From Lautropia mirabilis (GTDB lineage Bacteria; Pseudomonadota; Gammaproteobacteria; Burkholderiales; Burkholderiaceae_B): a stretch of DNA of 64,000 nt. The DNA lies in NCBI GenBank assembly GCA_945876565.1, contig CAMCOS010000004.1, positions 62,001 to 126,000 of the forward strand, read 5' to 3'. Below the pieces are notes generated by a model that saw only the letters and a list, made by a program, of their open reading frames with translations, made no database searches and was not told where the DNA came from. Positions within the stretch are counted from its first letter, which is position 1. Each line of letters opens with the position of its first letter. This document shows, piece by piece, positions 8,858-18,757 of this stretch. The position numbers were made by a program, and so were the translations under genes.

Positions 8858-10051
8858 ATGAGCCAATCATCTACCGGCGTGCCCGTAAAGGCAGCTGGCA
8901 AATCGAGACGCGCCTGGAACGACCCAAGGTTCCGAGCGATTTTCTATCAAATCCTGGTGGTGGGTTTGGTAGGGCTTTGTGTTTGGTATCTGGTTTCAAA
9001 CACACTGCACAACCTGTCGTTGCGCAACATTGCAACGGGTTTCAGCTTTCTGGATCGTGAGGCTGGCTTTGCGATCGGTGAGGCGGTGATTAGCTACACC
9101 CCGGCTGACACGTACTCGCGTGCGCTTACGGTCGGGTTACTCAATACCCTGCGGGCGGCGGCGATCGGAATTGTCCTGGCGACCATTCTGGGCACGATAA
9201 TAGGTATCGCGCGTTTATCGAGCAATTGGCTGGTGGCCAAGCTGGCGAGCGTCTATGTTGAAGTAATGCGCAATGTGCCGCTGTTGCTGCAATTGTTTTT
9301 CTGGTACGCCCTGATTGCCGAGAATTTGCCGGGCCCGCGCCAGGCATTGAATCCGATGCCAGGCGTCTTTCTATCAAACCGTGGATTAAAGTTCCCTTCG
9401 CTAGAAGGTGACGGCCTGACGTGGCTGGCGGGCGGGTTTGTGTTTGCAGTCTTGGCGATATTGGTGCTGGCCAACTGGTCTAGCCGCCGGCAAGAGCGCA
9501 CTGGTCAAGTCTTTCCGATTTGGCGAGCGGCCATTGGCTTGTTGATTGCGTGTCCCTTGCTGGCTTGGGGTGCAAGCGGTGCGCAACTTGCGCTAAACGT
9601 CCCGGTTTTGCAAGGCTTTAACTATCAGGGTGGTTTGACGCTGACACCTGAGTTCGCAGCGTTGCTGCTGGGTTTGGTGATTTACACCGCGGCCTTTATC
9701 GCCGAAGTCGTACGATCGGGCATCCAAGCGGTCAGCCGTGGGCAGTGGGAGGCAGCTGAATCGCTTGGCTTGCGCCGCAGTCTGGCCTTGCGGCTCGTGG
9801 TGTTGCCACAAGCACTGCGAGTCATCATTCCGCCGATGACTAGCCAGTATCTGAACTTAACCAAAAATAGCTCGCTGGCGGTTGCGATCGGCTATCCAGA
9901 TTTGGTGTCTGTGGTAAACACCACCATGAACCAGACGGGCCAAGCCATCGAGGGCATCATGCTTATCATGGCGGCCTATCTGACCGTGAGTTTGTCGATA
10001 TCGTTTTTCATGAACTGGTACAACGCACGGATTGCGTTGGTGGAGCGTTGA
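8858..10051 (+). CDS. aapQ: General L-amino-acid ABC transporter permease AapQ
   Basis: First membrane subunit of the importer. From the ATG at 8858 (MSQSS) the product is 397 residues; GTG at 8846 is an alternative start four codons upstream. It has an N-terminal segment (about 25-47), the HisM-type core NTLRAAAIGIVLATILGTIIG, EVMRNVPLLLQLFF and the EAA loop with GQWEAAESLGL and LPQALRVIIPP. The large periplasmic insertion between segments is typical of AapQ/BztB and makes it longer than HisQ/M. Its stop overlaps the region just before the aapM start. Confidence 0.92.
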   Translation: MSQSSTGVPVKAAGKSRRAWNDPRFRAIFYQILVVGLVGLCVWYLVSNTLHNLSLRNIATGFSFLDREAGFAIGEAVISYTPADTYSRALTVGLLNTLRAAAIGIVLATILGTIIGIARLSSNWLVAKLASVYVEVMRNVPLLLQLFFWYALIAENLPGPRQALNPMPGVFLSNRGLKFPSLEGDGLTWLAGGFVFAVLAILVLANWSSRRQERTGQVFPIWRAAIGLLIACPLLAWGASGAQLALNVPVLQGFNYQGGLTLTPEFAALLLGLVIYTAAFIAEVVRSGIQAVSRGQWEAAESLGLRRSLALRLVVLPQALRVIIPPMTSQYLNLTKNSSLAVAIGYPDLVSVVNTTMNQTGQAIEGIMLIMAAYLTVSLSISFFMNWYNARIALVER

Positions 10052-10053
10052 CC

Positions 10054-11154
10054 ATGGCCACAGAACCCATGAAGACCGCTGTTAGCCGTGAGGCTCCCGT
10101 CAGTCAAATCGGGGCGGTTGGCTGGATGCGGCAGAACTTGTTTTCCAGTCCATTTAACAGTGTGTTGACGCTGCTATCGGGCTGGTTGTTAGTAATTGCT
10201 GTCCCGGCGCTTTTTGAATGGGCGTTTTTCCAGGCCAAGCTGACGGCCGCCAACGGTCTGGAGTGCCACGAGGCCTCTGGCGCCTGTTGGGCGTTCATTG
10301 TGGAAAAGCACCGCCTGATTTTGTTTGGTACCTATCCGTTTGATGAGCAATGGCGGCCATTGGTTTCGATGTTGCTGCTCGTTGTCATGATTGTCGCAAG
10401 TGGCTGGCGCAAGCTTTGGAATATGTGGCTGTTGCCACTTTGGGTGGTTGGGCTGACTGTCGTGGCGGTTCTCATGTGGGGCGGGGTGTTTGGTCTGTCT
10501 TATGTGGAGAACACCCTCTGGGGTGGCTTGCCGCTCACGTTGATCTTGGCGACCTTTGGCATTGCACTGGCTTTTCCGCTCGGTGTGCTGCTTGCGCTTG
10601 GACGGCGCTCGAAGTTGCCAGCGATCAAGTCGATTTGTGTGATTTACATTGAGCTCATCCGTGGCGTGCCTTTGATTAGCCTGTTGTTCATGTCTTCCGT
10701 CATGCTACCGCTGTTTCTGCCTGAGGGACTCACAATTGACAAGCTATTGCGTGCCTTGATTGCCATTATTCTGTTTGCAGCGGCCTACGTTGCTGAGACA
10801 GTGCGTGGTGGTTTGCAGGCAATACCTAAAGGGCAATATGAGGGCGCAGATTCGTTAGGCCTGACCTACTGGCAGCAAACGCGCCTCATCATTTTGCCGC
10901 AAGCCTTTAAGATTGTGATCCCGCCACTGGTGAGCGTGTTTATCGCCATGTTCAAAGATACATCGCTGGTGGTGATTATCGGGATTTTCGATTTGACGCT
11001 GGCCGCCAAAGCCGCGCTGACTGACCCGGCCTGGCAAGGCTTCGGTGTCGAGGTCTACGTGTTTATCTCGGCCATTTACTTCGTGTTTTGTTATTCAATG
11101 TCCAAATACAGCCAGGCGCTTGAGAGGCGCTTGGCAACTGGGCACAGCCGCTAG
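10054..11154 (+). CDS. aapM: General L-amino-acid ABC transporter permease AapM
   Basis: Second membrane subunit, pairing with AapQ. The 366-residue product starts at the ATG at 10054 (TTG at 10048 is possible), with GGAG about 8 bp upstream. It has N-terminal segments (about 35-55 and two more before 150), then the conserved permease core: [36 protein letters not shown] and the EAA loop [11 protein letters not shown]...[11 protein letters not shown]. It follows aapQ by 2 bp, so the two are translationally linked. Confidence 0.92.
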   Translation: MATEPMKTAVSREAPVSQIGAVGWMRQNLFSSPFNSVLTLLSGWLLVIAVPALFEWAFFQAKLTAANGLECHEASGACWAFIVEKHRLILFGTYPFDEQWRPLVSMLLLVVMIVASGWRKLWNMWLLPLWVVGLTVVAVLMWGGVFGLSYVENTLWGGLPLTLILATFGIALAFPLGVLLALGRRSKLPAIKSICVIYIELIRGVPLISLLFMSSVMLPLFLPEGLTIDKLLRALIAIILFAAAYVAETVRGGLQAIPKGQYEGADSLGLTYWQQTRLIILPQAFKIVIPPLVSVFIAMFKDTSLVVIIGIFDLTLAAKAALTDPAWQGFGVEVYVFISAIYFVFCYSMSKYSQALERRLATGHSR

Positions 11155-11186
11155 GGCGGCGTTGCCTCACTATGGAGAAATACAGG

Positions 11187-11927
11187 ATGGATCAAGACCT
11201 GATTCAAATGATCAACGTCAACAAGTGGTACGGCAAGTTCCATGTGCTGCGCGACATTAATCTGTCGGTGGCTTCTGGCGAGCGTATTGTGATCTGCGGG
11301 CCCTCAGGCTCTGGCAAGTCAACCTTGATTCGTTGCTTGAATCGACTGGAAGAACATCAGCAAGGGCAAATCATTGTTGATGGTACTGAATTGACCAGTG
11401 ATATCAAGGATGTGGAAACGATTCGCCGGGAAGTTGGCATGGTGTTTCAGCACTTCAACCTGTTCCCGCACTTGACCGTGTTGGAGAACCTGACGCTTGG
11501 GCCGATTTGGGTGTTAAAGACTCCCAAGGCACAGGCCGAGCAAGAGGCGATGAAGTATTTGGCACGTGTCCGAATCCCGGAGCAAGCCAATAAATACCCT
11601 GGGCAGCTCTCGGGTGGCCAGCAACAGCGAGTGGCGATTGCCCGTTCACTTTGCATGAATCCTAAAATCATGCTGTTTGATGAGCCTACGTCGGCGCTTG
11701 ACCCGGAAATGGTCAAGGAAGTGCTCGATGTGATGGTTGAACTCGCTGAGCAAAGTGGCATGACCATGCTGTGCGTCACCCACGAAATGGGGTTCGCTCG
11801 AAAAGTGGCCAATCGGGTGATTTTCATGGATCAAGGCGAAATCATTGAGCAGAACAACCCGGAAGCGTTTTTTGACGATCCACAGTCAGAGCGGACCAAG
11901 CTTTTCTTGAGTCAAATATTGCACTGA
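11187..11927 (+). CDS. aapP: General L-amino-acid ABC transporter ATP-binding protein AapP
   Basis: Cytoplasmic ATPase of the importer. The Walker A motif GPSGSGKST lies in the first 50 residues, the signature LSGGQQQR near 135-142, Walker [13 protein letters not shown] just after, and the switch His in CVTHEMGF. The start is placed at ATG 11187 (MDQDLIQM, 246 residues) because GGAG lies 9 bp upstream; ATG 11172 gives five more codons with no ribosome-binding site. This is the last gene of the aap operon; the next genes belong to another pathway. Confidence 0.94.
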   Translation: MDQDLIQMINVNKWYGKFHVLRDINLSVASGERIVICGPSGSGKSTLIRCLNRLEEHQQGQIIVDGTELTSDIKDVETIRREVGMVFQHFNLFPHLTVLENLTLGPIWVLKTPKAQAEQEAMKYLARVRIPEQANKYPGQLSGGQQQRVAIARSLCMNPKIMLFDEPTSALDPEMVKEVLDVMVELAEQSGMTMLCVTHEMGFARKVANRVIFMDQGEIIEQNNPEAFFDDPQSERTKLFLSQILH

Positions 11928-11972
11928 TCGACGTTCGTCGTTGTGCGCCGCAAAAATTGGCCTTGCCTACAG

Positions 11973-11978
11973 TAGAAT
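11973..11978 (+). promoter_or_regulatory. Possible -10 element before the DUF3460-scpA-panC genes
   Basis: TAGAAT lies 48 bp before the DUF3460 start codon in the short gap after aapP. No good -35 hexamer stands at 16-18 bp, so this is a tentative sigma-70 site based only on the -10 hexamer and its position. Confidence 0.3.
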
Positions 11979-12025
11979 GGGCACATCCGAGTTTGAATTG
12001 TTGCTTTTTAGGGATGATTTGTGCC

Positions 12026-12214
12026 ATGGCAGTCAAATACGAATCCGACTTTACCCAGTTTTTGAAGCAATACAAGCAAACGCACCCAGATGCTGAACAA
12101 AAGCAGCGCGATGGTCGTGCGCGTCTTTGGGATCGTGCCCAGGATCCAGAACTGCTCGAAGGCTTCAAGCAAGCCAAGGTGGCGCAGCGCCCGTATGTGT
12201 ATCAGAATGACTGA
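12026..12214 (+). CDS. DUF3460 family small protein
   Basis: A 62-residue acidic/basic soluble protein starting MAVKYESDFTQFLKQY and ending RPYVYQND. It matches DUF3460, a betaproteobacterial family of unknown function usually found just before scpA, as here (6 bp gap). No signal peptide, membrane segment or Cys pair. The start was chosen at ATG 12026; the 23-codon upstream extension reads through the promoter gap and has no family character. Conserved neighbourhood with the condensin partner suggests co-expression; function unknown. Confidence 0.85.
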   Translation: MAVKYESDFTQFLKQYKQTHPDAEQKQRDGRARLWDRAQDPELLEGFKQAKVAQRPYVYQND

Positions 12215-12220
12215 GGTCTG

Positions 12221-13970
<1,750 letters not shown>

Positions 13971-13987
13971 GCTTCAGCCAATGTCAA

Positions 13988-14001
13988 TCCCTACCTAGGG
14001 A
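13988..14001 (+). promoter_or_regulatory. Palindrome 1 before the LuxR-type gene (candidate operator)
   Basis: TCCCTA-CC-TAGGGA: perfect 6-bp arms around a 2-bp centre, 81 bp before the start codon. Short spacing between arms is more like a dimeric protein-binding site than an RNA hairpin. The half-site TACC.. recalls the TACYNMT-type heptamers of NarL/FixJ-family proteins, so autoregulation by the adjacent gene is possible. Confidence 0.4.
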
Positions 14002-14009
14002 AAGCCCGA

Positions 14010-14030
14010 CTGTCAGATTTGACAGCTTTT
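14010..14030 (+). terminator. Hairpin with short T-run after panC (or LexA-like operator)
   Basis: CTGTCA-GATT-TGACAG followed by CTTTT. The 6-bp stem and four T's could end the scpA-panC transcript, but the T-run is weak. The same bases also fit CTGT-N8-ACAG, the outer consensus of a LexA box, so an SOS operator for the downstream gene is an alternative reading. Confidence 0.4.
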
Positions 14031-14056
14031 GCTGCTTGCCCAGGTTTGAGAGACTG

Positions 14057-14074
14057 CCAAACGTTTTAGTTTGG
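14057..14074 (+). promoter_or_regulatory. Hairpin covering the ribosome-binding site of the LuxR-type gene
   Basis: CCAAAC-GTTTTA-GTTTGG forms a perfect 6-bp stem whose last two G's are the first bases of the GGAGG Shine-Dalgarno (14073-14077) of the gene starting at 14082. Folding would partly block translation initiation. Pairing is seen; translational control is inferred. Confidence 0.4.
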
Positions 14075-14081
14075 AGGCAGC

Positions 14082-14423
14082 ATGCGACAGGAAAAAATGA
14101 TTGATGGTCTGGGCTGGGATGGCTTGACCAAACGAGAGCGTGAGATGCTCTACCCGGTGACTGACGGCAAGGCCAACAAGTTGATCGCCATGGAACTTGG
14201 CATCTCCACCCGGACGGTTGAGTCGCATCGCTCCCGAATATTTCGAAAAATGGGGGTAGACAACGCGGTGCAACTGGCCCGCGCCATCTATGGAGATCCT
14301 GATCTAGCCGATCAAATGCGCACTGGCAAAGCCCTAAACGTCACTGACCCGCGACTTAATTACAAGACGGGGCGGCGACCCCGTCGAGCTCAGCAATCGG
14401 ATCAAGATCGGGCTGACGGTTAA
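14082..14423 (+). CDS. Orphan LuxR/FixJ-type HTH DNA-binding protein
   Basis: A 113-residue protein made of little more than a LuxR-family helix-turn-helix (about 13-70: LTKREREMLYPVTDGKANK, then MELGISTRTVESHRSRIF and KMGVDNAVQLAR). It has no receiver or autoinducer domain, so it is not a classical response regulator; no partner kinase is adjacent. The C-terminal 35 residues are Arg/Asp-rich and unlike the family. The last 68 bp overlap the convergent lipoprotein gene. Three palindromes lie in its 111-bp leader, including one over the ribosome-binding site. Target genes are unknown; the family call is firm. Confidence 0.85.
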   Translation: MRQEKMIDGLGWDGLTKREREMLYPVTDGKANKLIAMELGISTRTVESHRSRIFRKMGVDNAVQLARAIYGDPDLADQMRTGKALNVTDPRLNYKTGRRPRRAQQSDQDRADG

Positions 14424-15099
14424 GGGTGTAATTCAGGTTCGGCGTCGTGCCATCAATGCTGCGCAAACGTAAAACCTCGGCTGAGGTCATGATCATTTCG
14501 GCACGTAAGTTCTTGCTCGCGTCCATCAGCATGATTCGAGGCTGGCGCATTTGCATGGCGTGCCAGCAGCCCTGCATGGTTTGGCCCTTGCCACTGGCTT
14601 GCTGGTTCTCGAGGTAAGTGACCCGAGCTCGCCAGCGACCATTCGGCGCAAGCGTTAACGTGACTTGCTGAGCCGTGCAGCGCATGTCCCGATGAAAGCA
14701 GGGTAGCGTCCCAAAAAATGTCTCGGGTTCGGGGATCAGGGCGTTTTGTCCAGGCGCCTCGTCTTGCTGGATTTCTTTTTCTAGCTCGGCCTGCCCGGCA
14801 GGCGTCAAACCGTCAGCTTGTGGGGCCTGCGCCACTTGCGTGGGCTGGGCTTGACTTGCCTGGTTCGATGGGCCTGGGCGCAGCTTGATCTGGATCTGCG
14901 ATGGCGCCGTCAATGTCTGTCTGGTCACGCCGCCTTCGGCGAACTGGATCGCATCTTGCGTAGAACTGGCTGGCGGCGGATTGTAGTAGCCAGGCTGACT
15001 GGTCTGTGCACAGCCTGCCAGAGCCAATGTGGCAGCAGCGATACCCACGAGGGTGGGCAGTCTACAAAACGACTTAGCGAAATGGTTTTGAGTACCCAT
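14356..15099 (-). CDS. NlpE-like lipoprotein
   Basis: A 247-residue predicted lipoprotein: basic N-terminus, hydrophobic stretch and lipobox LALAGC with Cys30. Residues 31-120 are a Gln/Pro/Ala-rich linker. Residues 127-225 resemble the N-terminal domain of NlpE (copper/adhesion-sensing outer-membrane lipoprotein): GTLPC, TLTLAPNGRW, a following Tyr, GCWH and a beta strand ending in IML. The NlpE CxxC is expanded to Cys134-x6-Cys141, with a further Cys178. Possible envelope stress or metal-sensing role by analogy only. The 3' end overlaps the LuxR-type gene; the gene is divergent from the prepilin peptidase. Confidence 0.7.
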   Translation of the reverse strand: MGTQNHFAKSFCRLPTLVGIAAATLALAGCAQTSQPGYYNPPPASSTQDAIQFAEGGVTRQTLTAPSQIQIKLRPGPSNQASQAQPTQVAQAPQADGLTPAGQAELEKEIQQDEAPGQNALIPEPETFFGTLPCFHRDMRCTAQQVTLTLAPNGRWRARVTYLENQQASGKGQTMQGCWHAMQMRQPRIMLMDASKNLRAEMIMTSAEVLRLRSIDGTTPNLNYTLNRQPDLDPIAELDGVAAPSCN

Positions 15100-15190
15100 G
15101 GAAGCTTAGATCAATGATTGGTGAATAGCGAACATTCTACGCACATTCTGGTTACTGAGCGACTAATCAAGAAGAACAACGAGAAGGGCC

Positions 15191-15874
15191 TTGAAGATTG
15201 ACGGGGTAAGTGTCTTGATGGGTTCAGCGCTGCTTGGCTTTGCGCTGTGTGGACTGGTCATGTGGATGGCGAGCCGTTGGTCGCAAAGCTTGCTGCGCGA
15301 TGCCCTCTGCGTCTATGGGAATAAGGCTAAGATGCCCACGATGCGCTGGGCGAACACTTGGTTTGTGCTTTGGTTTGTGGGCGCGACGATGGCCTTGTTG
15401 GTTTTGCTGCATGACTCACCTTTAAAGCTGGCAATCTGGCTTGGGTGGCTCGCTAATCTTGGCCTTCTTGGCTTGGTTGATGCACGCACTGGTCTATTGC
15501 CCAATGAATTGACGCTGGCGATGATGCTCAGCGGTTTGGGTTTCCATGCCTGGCTGGCGCAAGCCTGGTTGCCACCGACAGCCTACCTTTGGGGCATGTG
15601 CCTGGGCTGGGCCGTGCCCTATGCGCTCAATGCCTTGCATCGACGCCTGCGCTCTAGCATGGCCATTGGTGAAGGTGATGCCAAGTTGCTGGCTGGTATC
15701 GGTGCCTGGCTTGGCGCCCAAGCCTTGCCATTGACATGGGTGCTCGCTTGCCTTGGTGTGCTTGTCTATACTGCTTGTCTATGGGCGGTGGGCCAACGTA
15801 GGCCTACTTATGTGGTGTTTGGGCCGTTTTTGGCCATGGGTGCAAGTGCGACGCTATTCATGAGCTATGTTTAA
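15191..15874 (+). CDS. pilD: Type IV prepilin peptidase-like protein (short A24 family)
   Basis: Integral-membrane aspartic peptidase of the A24 family, which cleaves leader peptides of type IV prepilins and type II secretion pseudopilins. In 227 residues both catalytic motifs are present: Asp97 in [15 protein letters not shown] and Asp163 in [16 protein letters not shown]. It is shorter than typical PilD (about 285) and lacks the N-terminal cytoplasmic zinc-binding Cys cluster linked with N-methylation. TTG start at 15191 after GAGAAGGG. It overlaps coaE by 8 bp. pilB and pilC, usual upstream neighbours, are absent. Confidence 0.82.
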   Translation: MKIDGVSVLMGSALLGFALCGLVMWMASRWSQSLLRDALCVYGNKAKMPTMRWANTWFVLWFVGATMALLVLLHDSPLKLAIWLGWLANLGLLGLVDARTGLLPNELTLAMMLSGLGFHAWLAQAWLPPTAYLWGMCLGWAVPYALNALHRRLRSSMAIGEGDAKLLAGIGAWLGAQALPLTWVLACLGVLVYTACLWAVGQRRPTYVVFGPFLAMGASATLFMSYV

Positions 15875-16469
15875 ACTGGGATTAACGGGCGGGATCGGTT
15901 CAGGTAAGTCCATGGTGGCGGATATGCTCAGTGAGCTTGGTGCCAGTGTGGTCGACACTGATGTCATCGCGCATGAGCTGACCGCGCCAAATGGACTGGC
16001 CATTGAGTCGATTCGGGCGGCATTTGGCGACACTGCCATTGCCGCGAGCGGGGCACTCGATAGAGACTACATGCGGGCTTTGGTGTTTGATGAGCCCGCG
16101 CAACGAAAGCGCCTAGAGGCGATTTTGCACCCCATGATTGCTCAGCAGGTGGAACATCAGGCCATCCATGCCCAAGGTTGTTATGCAGTTTTTGTGGTGC
16201 CTTTGTTGGTGGAGTCTGGCCGGTGGAAAGAGCGCGTGGACCGTGTCTGCGTGGTTGATTGTGAGCCGCAAACCCAGATCGAACGGGTAAAAGCGCGCAG
16301 TGGTTTCAGCTTGGCGCGCATTGAGCAAATCCTGGCCGTGCAAGCCAGTCGCCAGCAGCGCTTGGCCTGTGCGGACGATGTCATTGACAACGGGGCTCAC
16401 ATATCTTTGGGCGAGCTCAAGTCCCAGGTATTGGGTTTGCACCAGCGGTGGTGTAACCTAGCGAAATGA
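15867..16469 (+). CDS. coaE: Dephospho-CoA kinase
   Basis: Phosphorylates the 3'-hydroxyl of dephospho-CoA, the final step of CoA synthesis. The 200-residue product has the P-loop GGIGSGKS (8-15), [10 protein letters not shown] for CoA binding and a lid region with [14 protein letters not shown]. Standard length for the family. Overlaps the end of the prepilin peptidase gene and is followed after 26 bp by zapD, the conserved pilD-coaE-zapD order of proteobacteria. Confidence 0.95.
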   Translation: MFKLGLTGGIGSGKSMVADMLSELGASVVDTDVIAHELTAPNGLAIESIRAAFGDTAIAASGALDRDYMRALVFDEPAQRKRLEAILHPMIAQQVEHQAIHAQGCYAVFVVPLLVESGRWKERVDRVCVVDCEPQTQIERVKARSGFSLARIEQILAVQASRQQRLACADDVIDNGAHISLGELKSQVLGLHQRWCNLAK

Positions 16470-16495
16470 GTACCTACCTTTTTGGGCTTTAGGCC

Positions 16496-17248
16496 ATGAT
16501 GCGCTTTGAGTATCCCTTCAATGAACGGGTGAGGGCGTGGATGCGTCTGGAGTATTTGCTTGATCGGCTCAAGTTTTTTTCTGGGCCAGGCGATGCGCGC
16601 TTGCACCAAGTTGCGTTAAGCGCCTTGTTTGATGTGCTTGATGCCACCGAGCGCACCGACATTAAAGGCGGGGTGATGCAGGATTTAGAGCGCCAGCGCC
16701 TGACGTTGTCAGCGCTCAAAGACCACCCCGGGGTGGATGAGCAGGTACTCTCGAACGTGATCCAGGAAATCGACACCGCGCATGCCGCATTGGCCTCGCA
16801 AGGGCGCACGGGTCAGACCTTGCGTGACAATGAGTGGTTGACTAGCCTGCGTGGCCGTCTGGCAGTCGCCGGTGGTGGCACTCAGGTCGATATGCCATCG
16901 TTTCACGCTTGGCAGTGCCGTGCTGACAGTCTTCGATGTGCTGACCTGCAGCATTGGATACAGCCTTTGTTACCGCTGGATCAAGGCATCGGTCTGATCA
17001 TGAGGTTGTTGCGTCAATCCGGTGAAACGCAGGACGAAGTTGCCCGTCAGGGTGCATTTCAGCAGATGCTTGGCGGCAAGTCTTATCAGTTGTTGCGTGT
17101 CTGGCTGGATCCACAGATCGGTGTGTTTCCTGAAATGAGCGCCAACAAGTACATGGCTTGGGTCAGGTTTTCTGAGCAGTCCGGTGATGCCAAGCCTCAA
17201 CCGGTGCAGCGTGACATTGCCTTCCGGTACGCGCTTTGCGCGCTTTAA
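16496..17248 (+). CDS. zapD: Cell division protein ZapD
   Basis: Cytoplasmic protein that cross-links FtsZ filaments and stabilises the Z-ring (DUF1342). The 250-residue product starts MMRFEYPFNERVRAWMRLEYL, the conserved family N-terminus, with a helical bundle (to about 110) and a beta-rich C-terminal domain. Length fits E. coli ZapD. The yacG gene that often follows zapD is missing here; an outer-membrane efflux gene comes next instead. Confidence 0.93.
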   Translation: MMRFEYPFNERVRAWMRLEYLLDRLKFFSGPGDARLHQVALSALFDVLDATERTDIKGGVMQDLERQRLTLSALKDHPGVDEQVLSNVIQEIDTAHAALASQGRTGQTLRDNEWLTSLRGRLAVAGGGTQVDMPSFHAWQCRADSLRCADLQHWIQPLLPLDQGIGLIMRLLRQSGETQDEVARQGAFQQMLGGKSYQLLRVWLDPQIGVFPEMSANKYMAWVRFSEQSGDAKPQPVQRDIAFRYALCAL

Positions 17249-17281
17249 TGGTTTGAGTGGTTGATTCTTGGGTAGCGCTCG

Positions 17282-18757
17282 ATGTTCAAACGTGCTCGTC
17301 GGTCGGCTCGATTGGTTCCCCTAATGGTGTCTGCGTTGTTGGCGGGCTGTACGGTGGGTCCTGACTACAAGCGCCCAGCCCTTGATCTGGGTGCAAGTTT
17401 CGAGCAACTGCAAAACAATCCTGGCTGGATGCCAGCCCAACCGGGCACCCCGGGGTTCGGCGAGCAGTGGTGGCTGGTGTTTAATGACAATGTGCTCAAC
17501 GGTTTGATGGCTGAGCTGAACTCGCAGAACTTGTCCATCCAGCAAGCGCAGGCGCAGTACGATCAAGCATTAACTTCCGTCAAAAGCGCGAACGCGTCGC
17601 TTTATCCGACGCTGGGCCTCAATGCGGGCCTCACCCGTGCGGACGCACCAATTCTCCTGCCTGGGACTGCGGTCGTGGCTAGTGGCGCTGGCGCCTACAC
17701 CGAGTATGACACCAGCCTGGGTTTAAGTTGGGAGCTTGACTTGTGGGGCGGCATCCGGCGCAGTGTTGAGTCAGCCGAGGCTTCGGCCCAAGCCAGTGCA
17801 GCGGATCTGGCTGGTGCCAAACTCAGCGCACAGTCCGCATTGGCAAGCACATATTTTCAGGTGCGAGTGCTCGATGTACAGGCTGATTTGCTGGACCACA
17901 CCGTCACATCCTACGAGCGTTCGTTGCGCATGACGCGCAATCTGCAAGAGGCAGGTCTAACCGACAAAGGTGACGTGGCCGTTGCCCAGACTCAGCTTGA
18001 CACCGCACGGGCTCAACGCCTTGATCTTCAATGGCGGCGAGCCCAGCTCGAGAATGCAATCGCAGTATTGTTGGGCCAGCCGCCATCGAACTTTGAGTTG
18101 TTGGTGAAGGTTGATTTGACGGTCAAGCCGCCCGCCATTCCGGTGGGTGTGCCGTCGGCTTTGTTGCAGCGCAGACCCGACATTGCCGCGGCTGAGCGCC
18201 GCACGGCCGCGGCCAACGCCAAGATCGGGGTTGCGACCGCGGCTTGGTTTCCTGATTTGACGATCTCGGCCAGCGGTGGCTATCAGTCACGTCAATTTGC
18301 TCAATGGTTTAATGCACCAGCGCAGTTCTGGGCGTTGGGCCCGGCGCTGGCACTAGCACTATTTGATGGTGGTCGACGCCAGGCCCAGATCGCTGAAGCA
18401 GAAGCTGGCTTTAGAGGCCAGGCGGCAAGCTACCGTTTGACGTCGCTGCGAGCATTGCAGGAAGTAGAGGACGCATTGGTGCAGTTGCGCGTATTGGCGC
18501 AAGTGCAAGAGGTTCAGGCATCGGCGGTCGCTGCCGCACGCGAGTCTTTGCGCATCCGTCGCGATCAGTACGAAAAAGGCTTGGTCGATTATCTGAGCGT
18601 GGCGGTGCTGGAAACCACGTTGTTCAACAACGAGCGCAATGCCATCAGTGTCATGGGTGATCGGCTCGCGGCCAGTGTCAGGCTAGTGGCTGCACTTGGT
18701 GGCGGTTGGTCAGTCGACCAAATGACGAATGCCGGCAATGCCGTGAGCACCCCTTGA
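17282..18757 (+). CDS. Outer-membrane efflux lipoprotein (OprM/NodT family)
   Basis: TolC-like trimeric outer-membrane channel component of a tripartite efflux system. The 491-residue product has a signal peptide with lipobox LLAGC (Cys23), the family N-terminus CTVGPDYKRP and two OEP repeats with long coiled-coil stretches (for example RRPDIAAAERRTAAANAKIGVATAAWFPDLTIS split across 300-335 and LRALQEVEDALVQL). No membrane-fusion protein or inner-membrane pump is adjacent, so its partner must be elsewhere. The last 48 bp overlap the convergent Nudix gene. Confidence 0.92.
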   Translation: MFKRARRSARLVPLMVSALLAGCTVGPDYKRPALDLGASFEQLQNNPGWMPAQPGTPGFGEQWWLVFNDNVLNGLMAELNSQNLSIQQAQAQYDQALTSVKSANASLYPTLGLNAGLTRADAPILLPGTAVVASGAGAYTEYDTSLGLSWELDLWGGIRRSVESAEASAQASAADLAGAKLSAQSALASTYFQVRVLDVQADLLDHTVTSYERSLRMTRNLQEAGLTDKGDVAVAQTQLDTARAQRLDLQWRRAQLENAIAVLLGQPPSNFELLVKVDLTVKPPAIPVGVPSALLQRRPDIAAAERRTAAANAKIGVATAAWFPDLTISASGGYQSRQFAQWFNAPAQFWALGPALALALFDGGRRQAQIAEAEAGFRGQAASYRLTSLRALQEVEDALVQLRVLAQVQEVQASAVAAARESLRIRRDQYEKGLVDYLSVAVLETTLFNNERNAISVMGDRLAASVRLVAALGGGWSVDQMTNAGNAVSTP

